A stretch of DNA of 62,368 bases from Paenibacillus montaniterrae (GCF_018403185.1 NZ_BOSE01000017.1:1-62368), one strand, 5' to 3'. Numbered from the stretch's first letter, positions 52,090-61,200 are shown. Made by a program: numbers and translations. The notes: a model not told the origin generated them from the letters alone.

Positions 52090-52133
52090 AGTAGAGGAAT
52101 GCCATGCTTTTATGGTGCTCCTCTACTTTTTTT
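52090..52133 (+). terminator. Terminator after cysK
   Basis: AGTAGAGGA/TCCTCTACT (52090-52098, 52119-52127), inner GCCAT/ATGGT pairing, followed by T7. Confidence 0.93.
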
Positions 52134-52147
52134 ATTGGCATTATTGC

Positions 52148-52156
52148 TGCTATAAT
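52148..52156 (+). promoter_or_regulatory. Extended -10 promoter of the folate operon
   Basis: TGCTATAAT, 80 nt before pabB; the -35 position is just a T tract. Confidence 0.5.
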
Positions 52157-52235
52157 AAGCTCACCGGATATTAAGCTTTATTTTTTCTGATCAGTTTTGT
52201 ATACTAGGCGAAAGTAGCAAGATCGGAGGATCACT

Positions 52236-53807
52236 ATGAAGTTGACGTCTTGGGAAGCGTGGCAGCAATGGCATCGTGACGGATGCTACACCATCCTCCC
52301 TTATATAAAGAAGCTGGAGCTTGATTTTGCAGAGTATGGCTATGTCGCTGCATGGACGGAAGCATGGCAGGACGCGTCGCCATACGCATTTGTGCTTGAA
52401 AGCGGCAAGGTTGGCCGATATACCTATCTCGGCTTGTCACCGCAAAGTGTCATCTATGGCACCGGCGATCAGGCACAGTGCATGGATTATATAGAGGACG
52501 GCGATCAGGCTCAGCCATGGCGGCAGCTTAGCGGCAAGCCTCTTGATGTGGTGCGAGCCTGGATGAAGCCTTATGTCAGTCCAAGAGTGCCGGGTGCGCC
52601 AAAGTTTTCTGGCGGCTGCGTTGGCTTCTGGGGCTATGATGTTATTCGTACAATAGAACGGCTGCCTCAGCTTGCTCGGCGCGATCTGACCGTGCCGGAT
52701 TACTTGTTCATGCGCATGGATGAGGTTTGGGTGCTTGATCACAAGGAGCAGGCCGTCTACTGCATCTCCCATCGCCAGATAGAGGCTGATTGGAGCGAGC
52801 AGCAGCTGCGGGCTTGCTTTGAACGGGCTGCTGGCCATGCTGAAAGCATGGCGGACTACTGGCTGACCTGGTTTGAAGGCGAGCAGCAGCGTACTGCAGC
52901 CGAAAAGGAGCGGCTGCAAAAGCTGGCCTTTATTGAATCGGAAAGTTTGCATATTAATATAGAGGAGCTGCAGGGCTTAAGCTCGCCATTTGCGAAGGAT
53001 GCTTTTATTGCAGCGGTAGAGCGGATTAAGGCGTATATTGCGGCTGGGGATGTGTTTCAAGTCAATTTGTCGCAGCGGCAAAGCAAGCCGCTTTCCAGCC
53101 CGCCAGCAGAGCTGTATGAGTGGCTAAGGCTGTTTAATCCATCGCCTTATATGGGCTTCATTACAACGCCGCATTTTCAGCTCGTATCAGCATCTCCGGA
53201 ACTGCTCGTTGAGCAGGTGAACGGCAGACTGGCAACGAGGCCGATTGCCGGTACGAGACGCCGTGGCCGTACGGAAGAAGAGGAGGCGCTGTTTGTCGAG
53301 GAGCTGCTCAGCAACGAAAAGGAAAAAGCTGAGCATATTATGCTTGTTGATCTGGAACGTAATGATCTTGGAAGAGTATCGGCCTACGGGACCGTTAACG
53401 TAGCAGAGCTTATGGTCATCGAGCGCTATTCTCATGTGATGCATCTTGTATCGCAAATCGAAGGGCAGCTGGCAGAAGGCAAGGACAACTTTGATGTAAT
53501 AGCAGCTACATTTCCGGGCGGGACGATAACGGGAGCCCCGAAAATTCGTACGATGGAAATTATTGAAGAGCTAGAGCCGGTATGCCGCGGGCCGTATACA
53601 GGCTCGCTTGGCTGGATCGATTACAATGGCGACATGGACTTTAATATTATTATCCGCACGATGGTAGTGGCGGACAATCAAGTACATATTCAGGCAGGAG
53701 CAGGCATCGTCATTGATTCTGACCCTGTGCGAGAATATTATGAATCGCTCAGCAAGGCGAAGGCGTTGTGGAAGGCGATTCAATATAGCGAAACCTATCA
53801 TTCATAA
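52236..53807 (+). CDS. pabB: Aminodeoxychorismate synthase component I (PabB)
   Basis: A 523-residue chorismate-using enzyme that forms 4-amino-4-deoxychorismate with PabA. The C-terminal chorismate-binding domain has GDVFQVNLSQR, SASPELL, PIAGTRRRG (residues 336-344), ERNDLGRVS and FPGGTITGAPK. The PIAGT motif has Ala at 338, as in anthranilate synthase, whereas E. coli PabB has Lys (PIKGT). Context (pabA, pabC, folP, folB, folK) strongly favours folate synthesis, but TrpE-like activity cannot be excluded from this residue. GGAGG precedes the ATG. Confidence 0.88.
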   Translation: MKLTSWEAWQQWHRDGCYTILPYIKKLELDFAEYGYVAAWTEAWQDASPYAFVLESGKVGRYTYLGLSPQSVIYGTGDQAQCMDYIEDGDQAQPWRQLSGKPLDVVRAWMKPYVSPRVPGAPKFSGGCVGFWGYDVIRTIERLPQLARRDLTVPDYLFMRMDEVWVLDHKEQAVYCISHRQIEADWSEQQLRACFERAAGHAESMADYWLTWFEGEQQRTAAEKERLQKLAFIESESLHINIEELQGLSSPFAKDAFIAAVERIKAYIAAGDVFQVNLSQRQSKPLSSPPAELYEWLRLFNPSPYMGFITTPHFQLVSASPELLVEQVNGRLATRPIAGTRRRGRTEEEEALFVEELLSNEKEKAEHIMLVDLERNDLGRVSAYGTVNVAELMVIERYSHVMHLVSQIEGQLAEGKDNFDVIAATFPGGTITGAPKIRTMEIIEELEPVCRGPYTGSLGWIDYNGDMDFNIIIRTMVVADNQVHIQAGAGIVIDSDPVREYYESLSKAKALWKAIQYSETYHS

Positions 53808-53827
53808 TAATGGAAAGGGAGATTCCT

Positions 53828-54406
53828 ATGATCCTTGTAATCGACAACTATGATTCATTTACGTACAATTTAGTGCAATATTTAGGTCAACTGGGACAGG
53901 AAATCATCGTCAAGCGCAATGATGAAATTGATATGGCGGGCATTGAGGAGCTTGCACCAGACCATATTATGATCTCACCGGGGCCGTGCTCACCTAATGA
54001 AGCGGGGATTAGTCTGGAGACGATTGAACACTTTAAAGGGAAAATTCCGATTATCGGCATTTGTCTGGGACATCAATCTATTGGTCAAGCTTTCGGGGGC
54101 GACGTTATACGTGCAGAGCAGCTGATGCACGGTAAAACCTCGCAAATTATTCACGATGGCAAAGGTGTATTCGAGGGCTTGCCATCGCCATTAACAGCAA
54201 CGCGCTATCATTCTTTAATCGTGAGCCGCGAAACGTTGCCTGATTGTTTGGAGATTACAGCTGAAACGGAAACGGGCGAAATTATGGGCTTGCGTCATAA
54301 GGAGTATCCGATTGAAGGCTTGCAATTTCATCCAGAGTCCATTATTACAGAGCATGGCTTGCGCATGCTGGAAAATTTCTTGAAGCTGCGCGCAGCTCAG
54401 GCTTAA
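53828..54406 (+). CDS. pabA: Glutamine amidotransferase component (PabA/TrpG)
   Basis: A 192-residue class-I glutaminase that supplies ammonia to PabB. DNYDSFTYNL at the N-terminus, GICLGHQSIGQAFGG with the catalytic Cys, and LQFHPESI with the His-Glu pair are intact. In B. subtilis the same subunit also serves TrpE, and that could apply here. ATG 53828 has AAAGGGAG upstream. It lies 20 nt after pabB. Confidence 0.94.
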   Translation: MILVIDNYDSFTYNLVQYLGQLGQEIIVKRNDEIDMAGIEELAPDHIMISPGPCSPNEAGISLETIEHFKGKIPIIGICLGHQSIGQAFGGDVIRAEQLMHGKTSQIIHDGKGVFEGLPSPLTATRYHSLIVSRETLPDCLEITAETETGEIMGLRHKEYPIEGLQFHPESIITEHGLRMLENFLKLRAAQA

Positions 54407-54428
54407 TGGCCAAGCATGGAGGCTCGTG

Positions 54429-55319
54429 ATGAGTATCGTTTATGTGAATGGACAAATGATGAATGCAGAGGAAGCCGTGGTCTCGGTATACGACCATGGC
54501 TTTTTATACGGTTTAGGTCTGTTTGAAACCTTCCGCACCTACCAAGGTAAATGCTTCTTGCTGGAGCGGCATATGCAGCGGCTTTCAGAAAGCTGCAAAC
54601 AGCTTGGAATTGAGTTTAATATGGAGCCGGAGCATGTACAGCGCATTGTAAGCGAGCTTTTGCTGTTAAATCATTTAGCAGAAGGCTATGTGCGGCTGAC
54701 CGTTAGCGGCGGTGTGGCAGAGCTTGGCCTGCCGGCAGGCGATTATGCTCAGCCTACAATTGTAATTATGGTAAAAAGCGTTGCCAGCCCAACCTTGGAA
54801 AGCTGGCGGCAAGGGAAGCCGCTGCAGCTTTTGCATACGAAGCGCAATACGCCGGAAGGCGCTTATCGGTTTAAATCGCTGCATTATATGAACAATATAA
54901 TAGCTAAGCGCGAGCTGTTAAGTTTAGGCGAACGCACAATGGCGGGAGCGGAAGGCTTAATGCTGAACGAGCAGCATGTTTTGGCGGAAGGCATCGTTAG
55001 CAATCTGTTTTTTGTCCATGGCAATTGCTTATATACGCCTCATTTAAGTACGGGCATTTTGCCAGGCATAACCCGGCAGTTTGTAATCGAGCTGGCTGGT
55101 CAGCTTGGGTTCAGCATCGAGGAAGGAAAATACGACTTTTCCTTTTTGGCGCAAAGCTCGGAAATATGGATGACGAATTCCATTCAGGAGCTGGTGCCAA
55201 TTACAACCTTGATTGATCTGGAAGGCAATCGGTTGCTCGTTTCCAATGGAACGGCTGGGCCTGTTTGCGAGCAGCTGGCAGCTGCCTATCGAACGGAAAC
55301 TGTGAAAGTAGCGAATTGA
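54429..55319 (+). CDS. pabC: Aminodeoxychorismate lyase
   Basis: A 296-residue fold-type-IV PLP enzyme that releases pyruvate from aminodeoxychorismate to give p-aminobenzoate. VYDHGFLYGLGLFETFRTY is the class motif, and the YRFKSLHYMNN lysine is the likely Schiff base. AEGIVSNLFFV and TPHLSTGILPGITR follow. ATG 54429 has GGAGG 6 nt upstream. It shares an operon with pabB and pabA. Confidence 0.93.
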   Translation: MSIVYVNGQMMNAEEAVVSVYDHGFLYGLGLFETFRTYQGKCFLLERHMQRLSESCKQLGIEFNMEPEHVQRIVSELLLLNHLAEGYVRLTVSGGVAELGLPAGDYAQPTIVIMVKSVASPTLESWRQGKPLQLLHTKRNTPEGAYRFKSLHYMNNIIAKRELLSLGERTMAGAEGLMLNEQHVLAEGIVSNLFFVHGNCLYTPHLSTGILPGITRQFVIELAGQLGFSIEEGKYDFSFLAQSSEIWMTNSIQELVPITTLIDLEGNRLLVSNGTAGPVCEQLAAAYRTETVKVAN

Positions 55320-55355
55320 CATGAAATTTGTCGTAAATAGTCGAGGTGAGCGCAC

Positions 55356-56225
55356 ATGAATCAATTTTACAAGCGCAGCTATTCGTTAGCTGATGGTGTG
55401 GGTCTTGAGTTGGGCGAGCGCACATTGATTATGGGAATATTGAATGTTACGCCCGATTCATTTTCAGATGGCGGACAGCATAACTCGCTTGACAAAGCGC
55501 TTGATCATGCGGCGCAATTAATAGAAGAGGGCGCTGATATAATCGATATTGGCGGCGAATCGACAAGGCCCGGCTTCACACCGATTACCGTGGAGCAGGA
55601 GCTGGAGCGGATTTTGCCTGTTATTAAAGCGATAAAAAGGGAATTTCCACATATTCCGCTGTCGATTGATACCTACAAGTCAGCGACAGCGGCGAAAGCG
55701 CTGGATGCTGGCGCCCATATGATCAATGATATATGGAGCTTGCAGCACGATGGACAAATGGCTCAGGTTGCAGCAGCGCATCATTGCCCGGTAATTGTTA
55801 GTCACAATCGTCGTTCGGAGCAACCGTATACCGATGTTGTGCAGGATGTGATCGATGATTTGCAGCGCAGCGTTGAGCTCGCGCTAGCGGCTGGAGTCAA
55901 GCATGAAAACATTTGGCTTGATCCCGGCATTGGTTTCGCCAAAAATTACGAGCAGAATCTGCTGGTGCATGCCCATTTGGATCGCATTCATCGTCTTGGC
56001 TTTCCTGTATTGCTTGGAACGTCGCGCAAGCGATTCATTCGCGATACGCTGCAAGTAGAAGCGGCAGAAGCAGGAGAGGGTACACTGGCGTCGAATATTG
56101 TCGGAATTGCACAAGGCTGTCAAATTTTGCGCGTACATGATGTAAAAGCGATGAAAAAGGCAGCCACACTTGCTGATGCCATATTATATCGTCGATCGAA
56201 TGAGAAGGAGCCTGCACATGGATAA
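55356..56225 (+). CDS. folP: Dihydropteroate synthase
   Basis: A 289-residue TIM-barrel enzyme that joins p-aminobenzoate to the pterin. MGILNVTPDSFSDGG, DIIDIGGESTRPG and the NVIWLDPGIGF-like stretch (IWLDPGIGFAKN) are conserved, as is GTSRKRFI. GAGGTGAG precedes the ATG. It overlaps folB by 8 nt. Confidence 0.97.
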   Translation: MNQFYKRSYSLADGVGLELGERTLIMGILNVTPDSFSDGGQHNSLDKALDHAAQLIEEGADIIDIGGESTRPGFTPITVEQELERILPVIKAIKREFPHIPLSIDTYKSATAAKALDAGAHMINDIWSLQHDGQMAQVAAAHHCPVIVSHNRRSEQPYTDVVQDVIDDLQRSVELALAAGVKHENIWLDPGIGFAKNYEQNLLVHAHLDRIHRLGFPVLLGTSRKRFIRDTLQVEAAEAGEGTLASNIVGIAQGCQILRVHDVKAMKKAATLADAILYRRSNEKEPAHG

Positions 56226-56589
56226 GATGATCTTAAAGGGAATGCGCTTTTTCGGCTACCATGGCGTATTCCCGGAGGAAAACCGTTTGGGCCAGCAGTT
56301 TTACGTCGATTTGGAGCTGGCGATGGATATGAGTGAGGCAGGGAAAACGGATGAGCTGGCGCATGCGCTTGATTATTCGGAGCTGCATGCATTTGTTAAA
56401 TCAATTGTTGAAGGTCCGCCCTTCAAGCTGATAGAAGCGTTGACCGCTCATGTTGCATCGCGCGTGCTGGAGCATTATACTATGGTGAATGAAGTTACTG
56501 TTCGGGTAACGAAGCCGCATCCGCCCTTTGATGTCCACTTTGACGGCGTGACGATTGAAATGCATAGAAAGAGAGCGGATTATGTCTAA
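56218..56589 (+). CDS. folB: Dihydroneopterin aldolase
   Basis: A 123-residue T-fold enzyme. MRFFGYHGVFPEENRLGQQF, LDYSELHAFV and the late KPHPPFDVHFDGV block are typical. It makes 6-hydroxymethyl-dihydropterin. ATG 56218 overlaps the folP stop and has GAAGGAG upstream. Confidence 0.95.
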   Translation: MDKMILKGMRFFGYHGVFPEENRLGQQFYVDLELAMDMSEAGKTDELAHALDYSELHAFVKSIVEGPPFKLIEALTAHVASRVLEHYTMVNEVTVRVTKPHPPFDVHFDGVTIEMHRKRADYV

Positions 56590-57106
56590 CACTACAAATG
56601 AGCAAATCGCTTATATCGCGCTTGGTTCCAATATGGGAGACCGTGAGCAGTGGCTGCTTGCGGCTATTAAGGCGCTTGACGCCAACAATGAGATTGTAGT
56701 AACTGCTGTTTCGTCCATATATGAAACAGATCCTGTTGGCTATACTGACCAGGATGCTTTTTTGAATATGGCTGTTCAGGTTAAGACGACGCTTTCTCCT
56801 GAGCAATTGCTGCTTCAGCAGCTTGCGATTGAACAGCAGCTCGGCAGAGTTCGCGATATTCGCTGGGGTCCACGTACAATTGATTTGGACCTGTTAATGT
56901 ATCATAATATTAACTTGGAGACAGAGTTGTTAATTTTGCCGCACCCTAGAATGATGGAGCGAGCGTTTGTGCTTGTTCCTCTCCATGATGTGCTTGCTGC
57001 AGAGCACGAGCTTTATCATCAGATTAAGCCTGTTGTCGAGGAGGCACTGCAATCGAGAAAGGAAGGCATTACGCTATGGAAAACGATCAGTTGGCCCAAC
57101 GTGTGA
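56582..57106 (+). CDS. folK: HPPK, 6-hydroxymethyl-dihydropterin pyrophosphokinase
   Basis: A 174-residue kinase with ALGSNMGDREQWL at the N-terminus and the signature RWGPRTIDLDLLMY, followed by LPHPRMMERAFVL. ATG 56582 overlaps the folB stop by 8 nt. Its 3' end overlaps the next gene by 31 nt. Confidence 0.95.
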   Translation: MSNTTNEQIAYIALGSNMGDREQWLLAAIKALDANNEIVVTAVSSIYETDPVGYTDQDAFLNMAVQVKTTLSPEQLLLQQLAIEQQLGRVRDIRWGPRTIDLDLLMYHNINLETELLILPHPRMMERAFVLVPLHDVLAAEHELYHQIKPVVEEALQSRKEGITLWKTISWPNV

Positions 57107-57288
57107 GAGCATTTCGCAAATTAAAGGGCTACACTCAAGTCGAGCTTGCTGAAGAGCTAGGCATATCAGTTGCCGTGCTTGGTTCATTGGAGCGCGGAAC
57201 GAGAAAAAATGACCCCAAGCTGTTAAAGCTTATTGCAAATAAACTGGACATTAGCTATGAAGAATTAATTTCTATAAGAGAGGAGTGA
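57076..57288 (+). CDS. yazB: XRE-family helix-turn-helix regulator (YazB)
   Basis: A 70-residue, single-domain HTH protein: LKGYTQVELAEELGISVAVLGSLERG is the helix-turn-helix. The target is unknown. It starts inside folK (31-nt overlap) with GGAAGG upstream and ends 6 nt before dusB. B. subtilis yazB has the same position. Confidence 0.9.
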   Translation: MENDQLAQRVRAFRKLKGYTQVELAEELGISVAVLGSLERGTRKNDPKLLKLIANKLDISYEELISIREE

Positions 57289-57294
57289 ATAAGC

Positions 57295-58290
57295 ATGTTG
57301 AAAATCGGAGACATCGAGATGAAAAATCAGGTTGTGCTTGCGCCGATGGCAGGCGTGTGCAATCCGGCATTTCGGCTTATTGCCAAGGAATTCGGAGCAG
57401 GGCTTGTTTGTGCTGAAATGGTAAGCGACAAGGCAATTTTGCATGGCAACAAACGAACTATGGAAATGCTGTTCGTCGATGAGCGTGAAAAGCCGCTTAG
57501 CCTGCAAATTTTTGGCGGCGACCGTGAATCGTTGGTTGAAGCAGCCAAGGTTGTCGATAAGCAAACGAATGCAGATATTATCGACATTAACATGGGCTGT
57601 CCTGTACCAAAGGTAACAAAATGCGATGCAGGTGCACGCTGGCTGCTTGATCCGAATAAAATATACGAAATGGTTTCTGCTGTCGTTGATGCAGTTGAAA
57701 AGCCTGTAACGGTTAAAATGCGGATCGGCTGGGATAGTGAGCATATTTATGCTGTCGAAAATGCGCAGGCTGTTGAGCGTGCTGGAGGAAGTGCCGTTAG
57801 TGTACATGGGCGTACTCGCGAGCAGCTTTACACAGGCAAAGCGGATTGGAGCATGATTAAGCAGGTGAAGGAAGCGGTCTCGATTCCTGTAATCGGCAAT
57901 GGTGATGTGTTCGAGCCGGAGGATGCTCGACGCATGCTGGATGAAACGGGTGTAGACGGCGTTATGATTGGGCGCGGCGCTCTCGGCAATCCGTGGATGC
58001 TTTACCGGACAATTGAATATTTAACGACGGGCAATTTGCCAAGCGATCCAACGCCGGAAGAGAAAATGAAAGTGGCGATTCTTCATATGGATCGACTCAT
58101 TGCACTGCGCAATGAACAGGTTGCCGTCCGTGAAATGAGAAAGCATATGGCCTGGTATCTGAAGGGCTTGCCAGGCGCAGCTCGCATTAAGGATAAGATT
58201 ATGGATGAAACGAGCCGTGATGGTCTGGTGGAAATTTTGAAGTACTACATTGCTTCATTGGATCAAAGCGAAGAGCTGGCGCTAGCCTAA
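57295..58290 (+). CDS. dusB: tRNA-dihydrouridine synthase B
   Basis: A 331-residue FMN enzyme that reduces uridines in tRNA. MAGVCNPAFRLIAKEFGAGL, NMGCPVPKVTKCDAGA (catalytic Cys in the first half), the substrate-binding KMRIGWD and the VHGRTREQLYTGKADW motif are present. GAGGAG precedes the ATG. Last gene of the folate operon; the following ~70 bp hold no strong terminator. Confidence 0.95.
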   Translation: MLKIGDIEMKNQVVLAPMAGVCNPAFRLIAKEFGAGLVCAEMVSDKAILHGNKRTMEMLFVDEREKPLSLQIFGGDRESLVEAAKVVDKQTNADIIDINMGCPVPKVTKCDAGARWLLDPNKIYEMVSAVVDAVEKPVTVKMRIGWDSEHIYAVENAQAVERAGGSAVSVHGRTREQLYTGKADWSMIKQVKEAVSIPVIGNGDVFEPEDARRMLDETGVDGVMIGRGALGNPWMLYRTIEYLTTGNLPSDPTPEEKMKVAILHMDRLIALRNEQVAVREMRKHMAWYLKGLPGAARIKDKIMDETSRDGLVEILKYYIASLDQSEELALA

Positions 58291-58358
58291 CATTGCATAA
58301 AGAAATGATCGGTTCAAATTGGATAATGCAGGATATTTAACTGTTTTTTTTCATCACA

Positions 58359-58388
58359 TTGACATTTCATTCTTTTATGCAATATAAT
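58359..58388 (+). promoter_or_regulatory. Consensus sigma-A promoter of greA
   Basis: TTGACA (58359-58364), 18 bp, TATAAT (58383-58388). The leader to the greA ATG is ~120 nt and A/T-rich. Confidence 0.92.
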
Positions 58389-58515
58389 CTTGCAATATAA
58401 ATCGTAATAGCGTATACACTTCAATGGGCATGTTCAAACATTTCCGTAATATATTAATTAACAGTGAATTCATACATGGTATGAAAATAAGTCACATGAC
58501 AGGGGACTTGGAAAG

Positions 58516-58992
58516 ATGAATGATAAGGAAACAATTCTTACTCAAGACGGTTTGAAGAAGTATGAAGAAGAATTAGAAAACCTGAAGTCTGTCAAGCGTC
58601 GTGAAGTAGCTGAACGTATTAAAATCGCAATTGGCTACGGAGACATTAGTGAAAACTCAGAGTATGAAGACGCGAAAAACGAACAGGCATTTATCGAAGG
58701 TCGTATTATTACGTTAGAAAAAATGCTGCGCAATGCTAGAATTATTAACAACGATGAAATCGATGTTGACACTGTCAGCGTAGGCTGCACAGTTACTGTG
58801 GAAGATTTGGAATTTGGCGATCGCGTAGATTACACCATTGTCGGTACTGCAGAATCCAACCCGTTTGAAAACAAAATTTCTAACGAAAGTCCGTTAGGCA
58901 AGGCGATTCTAGGCATGAAGAAAGGAACCGTTGTAGAAGTTAACGTTCCTGCTGGCAATATTCAATATAAAATTGTAGATATAAAAAAATAA
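58516..58992 (+). CDS. greA: Transcription elongation factor GreA
   Basis: A 158-residue protein that rescues backtracked RNA polymerase. The N-terminal coiled coil (LTQDGLKKYEEELENLKSVK) and GDISENSEYEDAKNEQAF tip (with conserved acidic residues) are clear. The FKBP-like C-terminal domain contains ISNESPLGKAILGMKKG. In B. subtilis greA is elsewhere, but here it is between dusB and lysS. Confidence 0.97.
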   Translation: MNDKETILTQDGLKKYEEELENLKSVKRREVAERIKIAIGYGDISENSEYEDAKNEQAFIEGRIITLEKMLRNARIINNDEIDVDTVSVGCTVTVEDLEFGDRVDYTIVGTAESNPFENKISNESPLGKAILGMKKGTVVEVNVPAGNIQYKIVDIKK

Positions 58993-59000
58993 GGTATAAT
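58973..59000 (+). promoter_or_regulatory. Candidate sigma-A promoter of lysS
   Basis: TTGTAG (58973-58978), 16 bp, TATAAT (58995-59000). It overlaps the greA 3' end, and its predicted start lies ~5 nt before a terminator-type hairpin. Confidence 0.5.
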
Positions 59001-59011
59001 GAGTTCAAGAG

Positions 59012-59035
59012 AAAGCTTCCCTAAGGAAGCTTTTT
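59012..59035 (+). terminator. Terminator after greA
   Basis: AAAGCTTCC-CTAA-GGAAGCTTT (59012-59033) followed by TT. It would also be the 5' end hairpin of a transcript from the lysS promoter. Confidence 0.8.
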
Positions 59036-59070
59036 GAGCGTTTACCGCAAGCTTTGAGGAGATGAGGAAA

Positions 59071-60561
59071 TTGGAACAAGACAACAATACGCAAGAGCTT
59101 AGTGAATTGCTGCAAATTCGTCGTGACAAGCTGGATTCCTTGAAGGAGCTGGGCATTGATCCGTTTGGCGGCAAATTCGAGCGTGCGAATAATGCCAAGG
59201 ATTTGCTTGACGCTTACGCTGAGGTGGACAAGCCTGCGCTTGAAGAAATGAATGTGTCAGTCAGTTTGGCTGGACGCATCATGCAAAAGCGCGGCATGGG
59301 CAAAGCGATTTTTGCTCATATTCAGGATTTGTCTGGCCGTATTCAAATCTATGTTCGCAAGGATACAGTGGAAGCGAATCAATTTGCAGCATTCGAAATG
59401 CTCGATATTGGCGATATTGTCGGTGTAAGAGGAACGGTATTCAAAACGAATACTGGTGAAGTGTCTGTTAAAGTTCTTGAGCTCGAGGTTTTATCCAAAT
59501 CGTTATTGCCGCTGCCTGACAAGCATCATGGCTTGAAGGATGTTGAGCTGCGCTATCGTCAGCGCTATGTCGATTTGATTGTGAACCCTGAGGTACAGCA
59601 AACGTTTATTTTGCGTTCAAAAATTATTCAATCGATGCGCCGTTATCTGGATGGATTAGGCTATTTGGAAGTCGAAACGCCAACCCTGCATTCGATTGCA
59701 GGCGGAGCGGCTGCCCGTCCATTTGTAACCCACCATAATGCATTGGACATGCAGCTTTATATGCGTATCGCGATTGAGCTGCATTTGAAACGATTGATTG
59801 TTGGCGGTTTGGAGAAGGTGTACGAGATTGGACGCGTTTATCGCAATGAAGGAATGTCGACTCGCCACAACCCGGAATTTACGATGATTGAGCTGTATGA
59901 GGCATATGCGGATTACAAGGATATTATGGCTCTTACAGAAAACATGATTGCACATATTGCACAAGAGGTGCTTGGTACGACAAAAATTGAGTATCAAGGG
60001 GTAGAAGTAGATCTAACGCCATCGTGGCGTCGCGTAAGCATGGTTGATCTGGTTAAGGAAACAACAGGTGTAGACTTTAGTGTGCAAATGAGCGATGAGG
60101 AGGCTCATGCTCTGGCCAAGCAGCACAATGTGCCAGTTGAGCCGCATATGACCTTCGGACATATCGTTAATGCGTTTTTCGAGCAATTTTGCGAGCATAC
60201 GTTAATTCAGCCTACATTTGTAACCGGTCACCCTGTAGCGATTTCGCCGCTTGCCAAGAAAAGCGATGTAGACCCGCGCTTTACGGATCGCTTCGAGCTG
60301 TTTATTGTAGCTCGCGAGCATGCCAACGCATTTACAGAGCTTAATGATCCAATTGATCAGCGTGAGCGTTTTGAAGCTCAGTTAACAGAGCGTGAGCAAG
60401 GCAATGATGAGGCACATGAGATGGATGATGATTTCTTGCGTGCGCTAGAGTACGGTATGCCGCCAACTGGTGGTCTGGGCATCGGTATTGATCGTCTTGT
60501 TATGCTGCTGACAGATTCAGCATCGATTCGCGATGTGCTGCTATTCCCACATATGAGATAA
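59071..60561 (+). CDS. lysS: Lysyl-tRNA synthetase (class II)
   Basis: A 496-residue class II synthetase. The N-terminal OB-fold anticodon domain starts near AGRIMQKRGMGKA. Class II motif 2 includes YEIGRVYRNEGMSTRHNPEF, and motif 3 is GLGIGIDRLVMLL. I prefer TTG 59071, with GAGGAG 10 nt upstream, over ATG 59062, which is too close. It precedes an rRNA operon, as in B. subtilis (rrnW). Confidence 0.97.
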   Translation: MEQDNNTQELSELLQIRRDKLDSLKELGIDPFGGKFERANNAKDLLDAYAEVDKPALEEMNVSVSLAGRIMQKRGMGKAIFAHIQDLSGRIQIYVRKDTVEANQFAAFEMLDIGDIVGVRGTVFKTNTGEVSVKVLELEVLSKSLLPLPDKHHGLKDVELRYRQRYVDLIVNPEVQQTFILRSKIIQSMRRYLDGLGYLEVETPTLHSIAGGAAARPFVTHHNALDMQLYMRIAIELHLKRLIVGGLEKVYEIGRVYRNEGMSTRHNPEFTMIELYEAYADYKDIMALTENMIAHIAQEVLGTTKIEYQGVEVDLTPSWRRVSMVDLVKETTGVDFSVQMSDEEAHALAKQHNVPVEPHMTFGHIVNAFFEQFCEHTLIQPTFVTGHPVAISPLAKKSDVDPRFTDRFELFIVAREHANAFTELNDPIDQRERFEAQLTEREQGNDEAHEMDDDFLRALEYGMPPTGGLGIGIDRLVMLLTDSASIRDVLLFPHMR

Positions 60562-60592
60562 TGAGGCTGCTGGATCAGCCGTACAGTTGATA

Positions 60593-60638
60593 AATCGGCC
60601 CTGACATCGTTTGCTGCGATGGCAGGGCCGATTTTTTT
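60593..60638 (+). terminator. Terminator after lysS
   Basis: AATCGGCCCTG/CAGGGCCGATT (60593-60603, 60623-60633) followed by more T. Confidence 0.95.
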
Positions 60639-60646
60639 GTAATTAG

Positions 60647-60673
60647 TTGTAACGAAATCAACTCTGCTTAGTC
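60647..60673 (+). promoter_or_regulatory. Candidate ECF-type promoter of the sigma factor gene
   Basis: TTGTAAC (60647-60653), 17 bp, GTC (60671-60673) fits the -35 AAC / -10 GTC style of ECF promoters such as those of SigM and SigW. This would be autoregulatory. Only a few bases are diagnostic. Confidence 0.4.
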
Positions 60674-60699
60674 TTATGGAATAGGAAGGAGGAGAGCAG

Positions 60700-61200
60700 C
60701 TGACTGATTTTAAATTTATTTACGAGCAGTATTTTAAAGATGTGTATCGCTTTATCTATTCATTATGTGGAAACGAGAGCGTGGCAGAGGAAATTACCCA
60801 AGAAACCTTTCTTAAAGCGTTAAAACATATTGATTCCTATCAAGGCAAATGTCAAATGAAGGTTTGGCTTTGTCAAATTGCTAAAAACACCTTCTACACA
60901 TATCAATCGAAGCAAGCCAGGTTTAGCCGATGGACGGAACTGGAGCATAAGCAGCGTAGTTTGGAGCAACCGCTCGACGAAGCTTTAGCTAATAAGGAAG
61001 ATGCTCTCCGAATCCATAAAGTTTTACATAGGATGAAGGAGCCTTACAAAGAGGTATTTACACTTAGAATATTTGGCGAGCTTTCCTTCGCTGAAATTAG
61101 TCAATTGTTTGAAAAGACAGAGAGCTGGGCGAGAGTGACATTTTATCGCGCTAAGCAGATGATCCATAAGAAGCTAAAGGAGGATGGCAGCATTGACTAA
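60700..61200 (+). CDS. ECF-type RNA polymerase sigma factor
   Basis: A 166-residue sigma factor. Region 2 is visible in FKFIYEQYFKDVYRFIYSLC, AEEITQETFLKAL and GKCQMKVWLCQIAKN; region 4 in MKEPYKEVFTLRIFGELSFA followed by the HTH ISQLFEKTESWARVTFYRAK. The only reading that keeps the usual N-terminus begins at CTG 60700, with AAGGAGGAG (60686-60694) 5 nt upstream. The first standard start, GTG 60742, would remove the first helix. A stop at 60682 blocks anything earlier. Its stop overlaps the anti-sigma gene by 8 nt. Confidence 0.87.
   Translation: MTDFKFIYEQYFKDVYRFIYSLCGNESVAEEITQETFLKALKHIDSYQGKCQMKVWLCQIAKNTFYTYQSKQARFSRWTELEHKQRSLEQPLDEALANKEDALRIHKVLHRMKEPYKEVFTLRIFGELSFAEISQLFEKTESWARVTFYRAKQMIHKKLKEDGSID

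Noticed and set aside
52081..52235. T-box or S-box leader before cysK or pabB
   Set aside because: No GGTGG-type T-box sequence or S-box core in these leaders.
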